Counted from the first letter of the stretch, positions 1 through 7,591 are shown. The stretch: DNA of 8,059 nt from an uncultured Microbacterium sp. (GCA_947647645.1 CANSLE010000097.1:1-8059); one strand, 5' to 3'. The notes: generated by a model from the sequence alone, not told the origin. Made by a program: numbers and translations.

Positions 1-1204
1 CGATCTCGTGATCGGCGATGTTCGTCGAGACGAGGTCTGCGGGGATCGTGTACCAGTAGATGCACTCCTCCCCCGCGTATTCGCGCACCTTCGCCTTCGG
101 GAAGTCCACGACCATGTCGAGCTCGCCGATACGGAAGCGCACGTTGCCGCCGACTCCCATGCGGATCGTGCGGGCGCGGCGCAGCAGCGGCTCCCACCAC
201 TCCTGCAGCGCCGCGAGCATCTCGTCCGGCGTCATCGGCTCGGCGCGGCTGGCGATCTCCGTGATGATCTCGTCCTGCCGGCTGTCGCGCTGCGCGGCCA
301 GGTAGTCCCACTTGTCGTCGAAGACCCGGTCGATCTCCTCCGGCGTGTAGAGGGTCTGGGTGATCTCGATCGCCCCGCCGTCGAGCTCGACCTGCGTGCC
401 GGGGACGAACTCGTACCCCTTCTGGTCGGGTCGCTCGTCGCGCATGTGCGCGAGGAACTGGCGCTGATCGGTGAAGATCGAGTCGTCTTCCAGACCCCAC
501 CCGTTGAACCGGAACAGGTCCTCACGTAGGAACATGGGCGGGCCCGCCATCGGGAAGACGTGCTCGGCATCCACCTTCTCGATGTAGTACATCGCGCGCT
601 TGTTCTGCGCGTCGCGCTTGAGCTTCGCGAAGTGCTGCTTGGAGTCCTGCGGCAGGTCGTAGACCATGGGCCACCAGATCGCGCCCGACACCTGGGTGAA
701 GTACGCATCGGGCTTCGAGAACGACAGCAGCGTCTCGAGGTCGAGGGGGTGAGAGTCGTTCTGGTTCAGGATGCTGGCGGTGCCGTCGTCGACGCTCAGG
801 GAGGAGTCGCCGATCGGGCCGTCGCTGGGCGCGCGCAGCGGCGTGACCATCATCTTCAGCCCGCCCGGGTACTCCATCGTCACGCCCGCCTGGGTGTAGA
901 CGATGTTCTCGTAGCCGAGGCGGCGGAGGTCGACCTCCAGGTCATCGGTCGGGTACTCCGGCAGCAGGACGCGGATGTCCTTCGGCACGTAACGCTCCAG
1001 CAGTGCGGGGTCGAAGTGGTCGCGGTGGCGGTGCGAGATGTAGAGGAAATCGGCCTTCCCGAATCGCTCCCAGTCCAGACCGCGGTTGTCGGGGAAAGGG
1101 AACCACGAGCCGAAGAAGCTCGGACCCATCACCGGGTCGCAGAGGATGCTGCCGCCCGTCGTCTCGATGAACATTCCGGCGTGGCCGAGGCCTGTGATCC
1201 GCAT
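1..1204 (-). CDS. namH: NamH-like UDP-N-acetylmuramate hydroxylase, metallo-beta-lactamase-fold part (3' end cut by window edge)
   Basis: The frame starts at ATG 1204 and is open to the left edge, showing 401 residues with no stop. It begins MRITGLGHAG and has the metallo-beta-lactamase metal motif HRHRDH at residues 58-63. Stretches such as FGSWFPFPDNRGLDW (31-45) and GAIWWPMVYDLP (174-185) closely resemble, from memory, mycobacterial NamH (Rv3818). NamH is a cytosolic monooxygenase that converts UDP-N-acetylmuramate to the N-glycolyl form before peptidoglycan assembly. That family has a UlaG-like beta-lactamase-fold part followed by a C-terminal Rieske 2Fe-2S domain, with about 516 residues in M. 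tuberculosis. Here the visible part reaches the VVDFPKAKVRE segment (365-374) that comes before the Rieske domain, so the cluster-binding Cys and His residues would lie just outside the window. AGGAGG sits 4 nt before the ATG and supports this start. It follows the esterase gene after 73 bp. Family assignment is strong; exact substrate is inferred. Confidence 0.8.
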   Translation of the reverse strand, partial: MRITGLGHAGMFIETTGGSILCDPVMGPSFFGSWFPFPDNRGLDWERFGKADFLYISHRHRDHFDPALLERYVPKDIRVLLPEYPTDDLEVDLRRLGYENIVYTQAGVTMEYPGGLKMMVTPLRAPSDGPIGDSSLSVDDGTASILNQNDSHPLDLETLLSFSKPDAYFTQVSGAIWWPMVYDLPQDSKQHFAKLKRDAQNKRAMYYIEKVDAEHVFPMAGPPMFLREDLFRFNGWGLEDDSIFTDQRQFLAHMRDERPDQKGYEFVPGTQVELDGGAIEITQTLYTPEEIDRVFDDKWDYLAAQRDSRQDEIITEIASRAEPMTPDEMLAALQEWWEPLLRRARTIRMGVGGNVRFRIGELDMVVDFPKAKVREYAGEECIYWYTIPADLVSTNIADHEI

Positions 1205-1277
1205 GGGTCCTCCTGGTCGAACAGCTCCCGAGTCTACGCGCGGGAGTCTGTGCGGCCGCCCAGGCGGTCCCGGCGGT
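1205..1277 (-). other. 73-bp spacer between esterase and namH-like gene with two small inverted repeats
   Basis: Two inverted repeats are visible. CCGCC-CA-GGCGG at 1256-1267 can only form a tight hairpin. CTCCCG at 1225-1230 pairs with CGGGAG at 1241-1246 across a 10-nt loop. Neither is followed by a T-run, so an intrinsic terminator is not supported. The second one lies just before the AGGAGG and could affect ribosome access, but this is weak. A NotI-type palindrome GCGGCCGC is at 1252-1259. No convincing promoter was found. Confidence 0.35.
1209..1214 (-). promoter_or_regulatory. Ribosome binding site of the namH-like gene
   Basis: On the minus strand this is a perfect AGGAGG, 4 nt before the ATG at 1204. 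It is the strongest Shine-Dalgarno in the window and fixes the start of the namH-like gene, which agrees with the N-terminus expected for the family (MxxTxxGHAG). Confidence 0.75.
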
Positions 1278-2564
1278 TCAGGGAGCCGACAGGCCCAGCC
1301 GCGGGTAGAGCCGCGCAAAGCCCTCGGCGAGCCCGCCCTCCAGGGCGTCGACGACATGCCCGGCGCCGGGGACGACATAGCTGTCCACGTTCCAGCCCGC
1401 GGTCGCGGCCGCGGCCGCAGCATGACGAGCCTGGTCGATGTACGCCGGGTCGTTCTGGCCCGCCGTGAACAACGCCCATTCGTCGGGATATGCGACGGTG
1501 CGAGCGGAGAGGATGTGGGTCGGCTTGGCCGCCTCGAAGGCAGCGGCCGACCCGCCGAACACGTCGGCGATGGTGCTCTCGGGGTGTTCGGAGCCGGGCA
1601 CGATCTCGCCGCTCACGGACAGCAGATTGCCCCAGATGTCCGGGTGCTGTGCTGCGTACTTGAAGGCGCAGCCGCCGCCGTTCGAGTAGCCGACGATCGT
1701 CCACTGGCTCGGGATCTGTTGGACGGGAAGGGTGCGGGCGAAGTCGACCACGTCGCGCGTCACGTAGGTCTCGACGTTGCCGTACGAGGCCGAGTCGGCG
1801 CAGACGGGATCCCTGTTCGGATCGCCGAGCTGGTCGACGACGAGCACATACGGGGCGAGTCCCTTGTTCTTCTGTGCCTGCGCGTCGAGGATCTTCGCGA
1901 TGTACTGCGGGTCGGGATCTCCGGGCTGGCCCATCATCATGATGACCAGCGGCAGTCGCGGCGGGTGAGCGGTGCGCGCGGCGGGGGGTTTGTAGATGCC
2001 CGCCGTCCGTGCAGCGAAACCCGATCGCGTCGCGGGGATCTCGATCGTTCCCTGTTCGCCCGTGGCCGGCATGTCGGCCGGGGGCTGCCACGATCGATAG
2101 AGCGGGATGGCGCCGTCGGTGCCGTCGACTCCGGTCGGCACGCTGATCGGCCGATTGATCTGGATGTGCAGGAAGCTGCCGACGGTCGGGCCGAGCCCGT
2201 AATAGGCGTTGATGCCGAGCGTCGTCGTGAGAAGGAACAGCGGAACCGAGAGCAGCGCGAGCAATCGGCGGCGCCACGACGCCCCCCATACGTTCGCGAT
2301 CGCCAGCCCGACAGCGGCGGATCCGACGGTGCCCCATGCGATGGCCTGCCACGGAAGCGGCATGCCGAAGAGGTTCGCCTTCCGCGCGAACAGGGCGAAC
2401 ACCACGGCGATCGCCGCGCCCGTCCCCATCGCGACCGTGGCCCGCAGCAGCCATCTCGACGCACGGGGCCGGACCAGAAGGAGGCCCACCGCCCCCAGGC
2501 TCGCCACGCAGAGCGTCGCGATCAGCCAGGGTTCATCGATCCTGAGCTCGAGGATGGATGTCAT
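1278..2564 (-). CDS. Membrane-anchored esterase-like alpha/beta hydrolase
   Basis: A 428-residue protein with two parts. The first ~122 residues contain about four hydrophobic helices (roughly 12-31, 42-61, 71-92, 100-122). Positive clusters RPRASR (32-37) and WRRR (97-100) should lie inside the cell, which puts the rest of the protein outside the membrane. Residues ~175-428 look like an esterase/antigen-85-type alpha/beta hydrolase (Pfam esterase family). The nucleophile elbow is GYSNGG with Ser294, a candidate acid is Asp372 in GQNDPAY, and a candidate His403 is in PGAGH. Two cysteines, 255 and 299, are the only ones in the outer domain and could form a disulfide. The substrate is unknown; an acyl ester of a wall polymer, lipid or oligosaccharide is possible. 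Mycolyl transfer is unlikely because Microbacteriaceae lack mycolic acids. It follows nusB after 40 bp, with AGGAG 7 nt before the ATG. Confidence 0.8.
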   Translation of the reverse strand: MTSILELRIDEPWLIATLCVASLGAVGLLLVRPRASRWLLRATVAMGTGAAIAVVFALFARKANLFGMPLPWQAIAWGTVGSAAVGLAIANVWGASWRRRLLALLSVPLFLLTTTLGINAYYGLGPTVGSFLHIQINRPISVPTGVDGTDGAIPLYRSWQPPADMPATGEQGTIEIPATRSGFAARTAGIYKPPAARTAHPPRLPLVIMMMGQPGDPDPQYIAKILDAQAQKNKGLAPYVLVVDQLGDPNRDPVCADSASYGNVETYVTRDVVDFARTLPVQQIPSQWTIVGYSNGGGCAFKYAAQHPDIWGNLLSVSGEIVPGSEHPESTIADVFGGSAAAFEAAKPTHILSARTVAYPDEWALFTAGQNDPAYIDQARHAAAAAATAGWNVDSYVVPGAGHVVDALEGGLAEGFARLYPRLGLSAP

Positions 2565-2571
2565 CGGTCGT

Positions 2572-2576
2572 CTCCT
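2572..2576 (-). promoter_or_regulatory. Ribosome binding site of the esterase-like gene
   Basis: AGGAG on the minus strand, 7 nt before the ATG at 2564. It lies in the 40-bp gap after the nusB stop and supports that ATG as the start. Confidence 0.65.
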
Positions 2577-2604
2577 CTCGGATGAGGGGGTCCGCCGTCG
2601 GCGC

Positions 2605-3015
2605 TCAGGCGGTGCGGGCGATGCGGCCGAGCACGCCGTGCACGAACGAGCCGGAGTCGTCGGTGGAGAACTCCTTGGCGAGCTCGACCGCCTCGTCGAT
2701 CGCGACCGCGGAGGGCACCTCGTCGTTGAACATCAACTCCCAGACGGCCAAGCGCAGGATGGCACGGTCGACCGCCGGCATCCGCTCGAGCTTCCAGTCG
2801 CGTGCGTGGGTGACGATCTGCTCGTCGATCTCGTCGTGGTTGTCGATGACCCCGTCGACGATCTCGCGCGCGTACAGCCAGGACGCCTCGCGCGCCGGCT
2901 CGTTCGCCGCGCGCTTCGCCTCGGCCGCAAGGGTCACGGCGAGCTCATCGCCGCGGACGTCGGCCTGGTACAGGATGTCGAGGGCGCGCTTTCGCGCCTT
3001 GGAGCGTGCGCTCAT
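2605..3015 (-). CDS. nusB: Transcription antitermination factor NusB
   Basis: A 136-residue cytoplasmic protein of normal NusB length. It has the family landmarks in order: RKRALDILYQAD (8-19), the central DWKLERMPAVDRAILRLAVWEL region (73-94), AIDEAVELAKEF (105-116) and the C-terminal FVHGVLGRI (124-132). NusB binds NusE (ribosomal protein S10) and the boxA RNA element to support antitermination, chiefly of rRNA operons. It starts 18 bp after the efp stop, in the usual actinobacterial efp-nusB order, so the two are very likely cotranscribed. The Shine-Dalgarno is poor (only CGAG near the ATG), suggesting dependence on translation from efp. His126 replaces the Asn often seen in FVNGVL. Identification is secure. 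Confidence 0.96.
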   Translation of the reverse strand: MSARSKARKRALDILYQADVRGDELAVTLAAEAKRAANEPAREASWLYAREIVDGVIDNHDEIDEQIVTHARDWKLERMPAVDRAILRLAVWELMFNDEVPSAVAIDEAVELAKEFSTDDSGSFVHGVLGRIARTA

Positions 3016-3033
3016 GTGCTCGGATGCCGCGCG

Positions 3034-3594
<561 letters not shown>

Positions 3595-3623
3595 GAGTGT
3601 GGAGTTTCCGTTCGTGAGTTCGA

Positions 3624-3647
3624 GGTGGCGCGCGGGGTGGCGCGCGG
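3624..3647 (-). repeat. Perfect 12-bp tandem duplication in the efp leader
   Basis: Two exact adjacent copies of GGTGGCGCGCGG on the plus strand (3624-3635 and 3636-3647), which read CCGCGCGCCACC twice in the direction of efp transcription. Because GCGCGC is self-complementary, the two copies can pair as a 6-bp GC stem (3628-3633 with 3640-3645) around a 6-nt loop. If the proposed efp promoter is right, this hairpin lies within the first ~30 nt of the mRNA. The repeat is seen directly; the regulatory role is inference. Confidence 0.85.
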
Positions 3648-3657
3648 CCGACAGTCG

Positions 3658-3686
3658 ATCTTAGCCCACGGTCGTCGGGCGGTCCG
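3658..3686 (-). promoter_or_regulatory. Probable promoter of efp-nusB
   Basis: On the minus strand a -10 element TAAGAT (3658-3663, fitting TANNNT) lies 17 bp after CGGACC (3681-3686), which matches three of six bases of TTGACA. This is the usual pattern for primary-sigma promoters in actinobacteria, where the -35 is often weak. It begins 3 bp after the aroQ stop codon and would give a leader of roughly 55-60 nt before the efp ATG. It suggests efp-nusB can be expressed apart from the aro genes. Confidence 0.5.
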
Positions 3687-3689
3687 GGG

Positions 3690-4148
3690 TCAGCCCTCGG
3701 CGGCACCCGTGATGACGTCGATGAGCAGACGGGTCGCGCGCGCGTATCCGCCGACACCCTCGCCGATCACGTGGACGGCGGCCACGTCGGCGACGTAGGA
3801 ATGGTGCCGGAACGGTTCGCGCTCGTAGACGTTCGAGATGTGGACCTCGGCGACCGGCAGCGCCACCCCCGACAGTGCGTCCCGAAGCACCACCGAGGTA
3901 TGGGTGAGGCCGCCCGGGTTGATGACGATGCCCGCGCAGTCCGTGCGTGCGGCGTGGATGGCGTCGATGAGCACGCCCTCGTGGTTGCTCTGGAGCGCAC
4001 GCACCTCGAAGCCGCGGCGGGCGGCGGCATCCTCGACGAGGCGCTGGACATCGGCGAGCGTGTCGTGGCCGTAGACATCGGGCTCCCGGATGCCGAGGAG
4101 GTTGAGGTTGGGACCGTTCACGAGGAGCAGTCGGCGCGGCGTCGTCAC
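3690..4148 (-). CDS. aroQ: 3-Dehydroquinate dehydratase, type II
   Basis: A 152-residue protein, normal for type II dehydroquinases, which are cytosolic dodecamers that convert 3-dehydroquinate to 3-dehydroshikimate. The opening VNGPNLNLLGIREPDVYG (10-27) carries the flexible lid, with Arg21 and catalytic Tyr26. Other landmarks are QSNHEG (53-58), INPGGLTHTS (76-85) and EVHISNVYEREPFR (101-114), with catalytic His103. The start is GTG at 4148, overlapping the TGA of the acetyltransferase by 4 bp (GTGA), which implies coupled translation; AGGGTGG upstream is a modest Shine-Dalgarno. It supplies the step after AroB, even though the acetyltransferase gene lies between the two. The pepQ gene often found between aroQ and efp in actinobacteria is absent here. 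Confidence 0.97.
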   Translation of the reverse strand: MTTPRRLLLVNGPNLNLLGIREPDVYGHDTLADVQRLVEDAAARRGFEVRALQSNHEGVLIDAIHAARTDCAGIVINPGGLTHTSVVLRDALSGVALPVAEVHISNVYEREPFRHHSYVADVAAVHVIGEGVGGYARATRLLIDVITGAAEG

Positions 4149-4687
4149 GCGCCCACCCTACCGGGGCGCACCATCACCAGCTCGGGACCGATCGTGCTCG
4201 CGAACGTCTCGCCCGTCGGGACGAAACCCAGCTTCCGATACGCGGCCTGCGCGCGTTCGTTGTCACGGTGGACGTCGAGGCTCAGCTCGGGGACGCCCCG
4301 ATCTGCGGCCCAGTCCGCCGCCGCAGCGATGAGGCGACCGAGAAGCCCGGTGCCCCGTTGCCGCGGCGACACGTAGACGCCGACGATGTCGGCTCGCGCA
4401 CGCGATACGGTTCGTCCCAGGTGGTCGGGGGCGCCTTGCTCCCGAAGGAGCACGGTGACCGTCCCCACCCACCGGCTGCCGTCCTCGGCGATGAACTGGG
4501 CAGCGGAATCCGAGAGCGACGCGCCCGCGGCGCGACGGCGCCAGAAGTCGTCGTCGTGGGCCCGTTCTTGCTCGACGGTGGAGAGGAAGGCGATGGACGC
4601 CGCCGGATCTCCGACGGCTTCGAGCCTCAGATCTCGGATCTCGCGCCACTCCGCGGTGCGCACGCGGCGTACGGCCGGCGCGGTCAC
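4145..4687 (-). CDS. GNAT-family N-acetyltransferase
   Basis: A 180-residue single-domain GNAT protein. Motif A, the acetyl-CoA pyrophosphate loop, is seen as VGVYVSPRQRGTGLLGRL (102-119), with RQRGTG fitting the R/Q-x-x-G-x-G/A rule. The C-terminal segment LDVHRDNERAQAAYRKLGF (137-155) is the usual motif B, with Asn143, Tyr150 and Gly154-Phe155. The acceptor cannot be told from sequence: small amines, antibiotics or protein N-termini are all possible, and nothing ties it chemically to the shikimate pathway. It starts at GTG 4687 with GAGGG upstream, 70 bp after the aroB stop, and ends inside the aroQ start. It is therefore embedded in the aro operon. The 70-bp gap has a GC-only inverted repeat (GCGCC 4739-4743 with GGCGC 4751-4755) and no T-run. 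Confidence 0.9.
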   Translation of the reverse strand: MTAPAVRRVRTAEWREIRDLRLEAVGDPAASIAFLSTVEQERAHDDDFWRRRAAGASLSDSAAQFIAEDGSRWVGTVTVLLREQGAPDHLGRTVSRARADIVGVYVSPRQRGTGLLGRLIAAAADWAADRGVPELSLDVHRDNERAQAAYRKLGFVPTGETFASTIGPELVMVRPGRVGA

Positions 4688-4757
4688 AAGACCCTCGCCC
4701 GCGGGGCCGCCGCGACGCGCCGGTCGTTCCCCGGCACGGCGCCCGCGCGCGGCGCGA

Positions 4758-5840
4758 TCACTCCGCGACCTCCTGGTAAGCCGCGAACAGCAGCGACTCG
4801 TCGGGGGCCTGCAGGACGGTCGGCTTCGCGATGTCGTCGAGGACGATGAAGCGGAGCATCGAGCCGCGCGTCTTCTTGTCGCGCTGCATCGTCGCGAGCA
4901 GCTGCTTCCAGGCGCCGCCGCGGTAGGCGGTCGGAAGCCCCAGCAGTTCGAGGATGTGGCGGTGGCGGGCGGCGGCGTCGTCGGAGAGCCGTCCCGCGAG
5001 CCGCGACAGCTCGGCGGCGAACAGCATGCCGATCGAGATCGCGGCTCCGTGGCGCCACTGGTAGCGCTCCGCGTGCTCGATGGCGTGCCCGAGGGTGTGT
5101 CCGTAGTTCAAGACCTCGCGCAGACCCGCCTCGCGAAGATCCTCGCCGACGACGCGTGCCTTCATCTCGATCGCCAGCTCGATGCAGCGCCGGAAGGCGG
5201 GCGACTGCGGGTCCACCGCGGCCTCGGGATCGGCCTCGATGAGGTCGAGGATCTCGGGGTACCAGATGAAGCCCGCCTTGACGACCTCCGCGAAACCGGC
5301 GACCCGCTCGTTGCGGCTCAGCGTGTCCAGCAGCGCGAGATCGCAGATCACGGCTCGGGGCGGCCAGAACGCCCCGACGAGGTTCTTTCCCTCGGCCGTG
5401 TTGATGCCGGTCTTGCCGCCGACCGCGGCATCCACCATGCCGAGAACGGTCGTCGGCACCTGTACGAGCGCGACGCCGCGCAGCCAGGTCGCGGCGACGA
5501 AGCCGGCGAGATCGGTGACGGCCCCGCCGCCGAAGCCGACGACGACGTCGGTGCGGGTGAAGTCCGCCTGGCCCATCACCTGCCAGCAGAACGCGGCGAC
5601 CTCGACGCGTTTGCCCTGTTCGGCGTCGGGCACCTCGGCGAGGAGCACCTGCCGCTCTCCCGAGGCCAGCAGCAGCTCGCGCAGCTGTGCCGCCGGTGCG
5701 GACAGCGTCGGCGGGTGCACGACGAGGACCTTCCGGGCCGCCGGGGGCAGCGCATCGGCGACGACGCCGAGGATGTCGCGCCCGATGGTGATGTCGTAGG
5801 GCTGGTCTCCGGCGACGCTGATGACGGTGGTCTCGGTCAT
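4758..5840 (-). CDS. aroB: 3-Dehydroquinate synthase
   Basis: A 360-residue protein, normal AroB length, that cyclises DAHP to 3-dehydroquinate using NAD+ and a divalent metal (zinc or cobalt) in the cytosol. Seen in order: the NAD-binding GGGAVTDLAGF (104-114), PTT (129-131), VGGKTGIN (140-147), the metal ligand Glu185 in FAEVVK, LNYGHTLGHAIE (244-255) with ligand His248, and WRHG with ligand His264, then DKK (321-323). The frame is open for ~190 codons upstream, but the ATG at 5840 is chosen because it gives the family N-terminus MTETTVISV, has AGGAG 7 nt before it, and overlaps the aroK stop as ATGA. The upstream extension is a shadow of aroK. Confidence 0.97.
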   Translation of the reverse strand: MTETTVISVAGDQPYDITIGRDILGVVADALPPAARKVLVVHPPTLSAPAAQLRELLLASGERQVLLAEVPDAEQGKRVEVAAFCWQVMGQADFTRTDVVVGFGGGAVTDLAGFVAATWLRGVALVQVPTTVLGMVDAAVGGKTGINTAEGKNLVGAFWPPRAVICDLALLDTLSRNERVAGFAEVVKAGFIWYPEILDLIEADPEAAVDPQSPAFRRCIELAIEMKARVVGEDLREAGLREVLNYGHTLGHAIEHAERYQWRHGAAISIGMLFAAELSRLAGRLSDDAAARHRHILELLGLPTAYRGGAWKQLLATMQRDKKTRGSMLRFIVLDDIAKPTVLQAPDESLLFAAYQEVAE

Positions 5841-6379
5841 TCGGGTGCTCCTGGGTCGTGGCCGCCGGTCGGTGGCTGTTCGTCGGTGATCCACGCCGCG
5901 AGGGCGTCGACCACGTCTTGCAGCGGTCCAGCGGAGGTGTCGAAGCTCACGTGGGCGAGCCGTTCGTACAACGGTCGACGCTGCGCGTAGATCTCGTGCC
6001 AGCGCGCGACGGCGTCGCCCTCCTGCAGCAGGGGACGTGATCCTCCGCGGATGCGTGCGGCGACGTTGCCCGGTGCGACGGTGAGCAGCACGACGCGGTG
6101 TCCGCGGAGGGCCGCCTGGGTGTCCGGGTGCAGCACCGCTCCCCCGCCGAGCGCGACGACACCGCCGGCCGCCAGCGCTTCGGCCACGGCGTCGCGTTCG
6201 AGCTCGCGGAAGTGCGGCTCGCCGTGGGCGGTGAAGATCGCGTCGATGGGACCGTGCTCGCGCACGATCAGGGCGTCGCTGTCGGTGAACGACAGCCCGA
6301 GCCGCTTGGCCACCCGCTTGCCGACGCTCGTCTTCCCTGCCCCCATCGGGCCGATGAGGACGATCGCAGGCGCGGTCAT
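5837..6379 (-). CDS. aroK: Shikimate kinase
   Basis: A 180-residue P-loop kinase that phosphorylates shikimate at the 3-OH with ATP. Visible residues match the family: Walker A GPMGAGKTS (10-18), the shikimate-binding FTDSD (31-35, Asp35), FREL with Arg58, the Gly-rich LGGGA (77-81) that plays the Walker-B-like role, the lid arginine in SRPLL (Arg115), and RRPLY (134-138, Arg135). The ATG at 6379 overlaps the aroC TGA by 4 bp (ATGA). No good Shine-Dalgarno is seen, so re-initiation after aroC is likely. The stop overlaps the aroB start the same way. Upstream in-frame extension runs through aroC and is discarded. The Pro/Gly-rich tail after ~167 lies beyond the core fold. Confidence 0.97.
   Translation of the reverse strand: MTAPAIVLIGPMGAGKTSVGKRVAKRLGLSFTDSDALIVREHGPIDAIFTAHGEPHFRELERDAVAEALAAGGVVALGGGAVLHPDTQAALRGHRVVLLTVAPGNVAARIRGGSRPLLQEGDAVARWHEIYAQRRPLYERLAHVSFDTSAGPLQDVVDALAAWITDEQPPTGGHDPGAPE
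5848..5852 (-). promoter_or_regulatory. Ribosome binding site that fixes the aroB start
   Basis: AGGAG on the minus strand, 7 nt before the aroB ATG at 5840 and inside the last codons of aroK. It decides between this ATG and the much longer open frame upstream. Confidence 0.7.
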
Positions 6380-7587
6380 CCGAGCGCGTCGTCGCTGTCC
6401 GACGCACTCTGCAGCGTCTCGGGGATGGCCGCGACGTAGCTCGCGAGGTTGCGCGTCGTCTCGGCGACGCTGTCGCCGCCGAACTTCTCCAGCACGGCCT
6501 CGGCCAGCACGATCGCGACCATGGCCTCCGCCACGACGCCCGCGGCGGGCACCGCGCAGACGTCGGAGCGCTGGTGGTGCGCGGTCGCGGCTTCCCCGGT
6601 GGCGACGTCGATCGTGCGCAGCGCGTGCGGCACGGTCGCGATCGGCTTCATCCCGGCGCGCACCCGCAGCACGGTCCCGGTGGACATGCCGCCCTCGGTG
6701 CCGCCGGCCTTGTCGGTCGCGCGAGTGATCCCGCTGGATGCCGCGAACAGCTCGTCGTGCGCCGCGGAGCCGCGCCGGCGGGTCGTCTCGAAACCGTCCC
6801 CGACCTCGACGCCCTTGATCGCCTGGATGCTCATGAGCGCCTGCGCCAGCCGGCCGTCGAGGCGGCGGTCCCACTGCACGTGGGATCCGAGCCCCGGCGG
6901 AAGACCGTAGGCCAGCACCTCGACGATGCCCCCGAGGGTGTCGCCGTCCTTCTTCGCGGCATCCACCTCGGTCACCATCGCGGCAGAGGTCTCCGCGTCG
7001 AAGCAGCGCAACGGGTCCGCATCCAGTGCGTCGACGTCGTCGGGGGTGGGCAGCGCCGCGCCGGCCGGGACCTGCACGGGACCGATCGAGAGGGTGTGGC
7101 TCACCAGACGGATGCCGAGCTCTCCGAGGAAGGACCGGGCGATCGCGCCGAGGGCGACGCGCGCCGCCGTCTCGCGGGCGCTCGCGCGCTCGAGAATGGG
7201 CCGAGCCTCATCGAAGCCGTACTTCTGCATCCCGACGAGGTCGGCGTGGCCGGGTCGGGGGCGCGTCAGCGCCGCGCCCCGCCCCCGCGACTTCTCGGTC
7301 AGCTCGACAGGCTCGGCGCTCATCACCTCGGTCCACTTCGGCCACTCGGTGTTGCCGATGCGCAGCGCGATCGGACTTCCGATGCTGTAGCCGTGGCGCA
7401 CGCCGGCGGAGATGGTGAGCTCGTCCTCCTCGAACTTCATCCGCGAGCCCCGACCGTAGCCGAGCTTGCGGCGCGCGAGATCCGCGTGGATCGCGGCGCG
7501 GGAGACGGGGACGCCCGCGGGCAGTCCTTCCATGAAGGCGACGAGTTCGGGGCCGTGCGATTCGCCGGCCGTGAGCACGCGGAGCAT
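6376..7587 (-). CDS. aroC: Chorismate synthase
   Basis: A 403-residue protein, typical of actinobacterial chorismate synthases. It carries out the last common step, the trans-1,4 elimination of phosphate from EPSP, using reduced FMN. Seen motifs are GESHGPEL (8-15) with His11, RRKLGYGRGSRM (39-50), TRPRPGHAD (108-116), ERASARETAARVA (133-145), the glycine-rich AGGTEGGMSTG (294-304), and the FMN/catalytic HQRSD (338-342) with Asp342. The ATG at 7587 gives the classic MLRVLTAGESHG start; GGGAGA lies 8 nt upstream (7596-7601) inside the last aroE codons. The open frame 25 codons further upstream has no similarity to the family. The reduced-flavin source is not in the window. Confidence 0.97.
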   Translation of the reverse strand: MLRVLTAGESHGPELVAFMEGLPAGVPVSRAAIHADLARRKLGYGRGSRMKFEEDELTISAGVRHGYSIGSPIALRIGNTEWPKWTEVMSAEPVELTEKSRGRGAALTRPRPGHADLVGMQKYGFDEARPILERASARETAARVALGAIARSFLGELGIRLVSHTLSIGPVQVPAGAALPTPDDVDALDADPLRCFDAETSAAMVTEVDAAKKDGDTLGGIVEVLAYGLPPGLGSHVQWDRRLDGRLAQALMSIQAIKGVEVGDGFETTRRRGSAAHDELFAASSGITRATDKAGGTEGGMSTGTVLRVRAGMKPIATVPHALRTIDVATGEAATAHHQRSDVCAVPAAGVVAEAMVAIVLAEAVLEKFGGDSVAETTRNLASYVAAIPETLQSASDSDDALG

Positions 7588-7591
7588 GCGC

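Noticed and set aside
2593..2603. CGCC-GTC-GGCG hairpin after nusB as a terminator
   Set aside because: The 4-bp stem is too short, there is no T-run, and the next gene starts within 40 bp.
4739..4755. GC-rich inverted repeat after aroB as an intrinsic terminator
   Set aside because: The stem is only 5 bp, there is no T-run, and the next gene of the same operon follows at once.
5841..6407. N-terminal extension of aroB (about 190 codons) in the same frame
   Set aside because: It is an out-of-frame reading of aroK. The family N-terminus, the AGGAG and the ATGA overlap all point to the ATG at 5840.
6380..6874. N-terminal extension of aroK (about 165 codons)
   Set aside because: It is an out-of-frame reading of aroC; the Walker A motif falls at the normal distance from the ATG at 6379.
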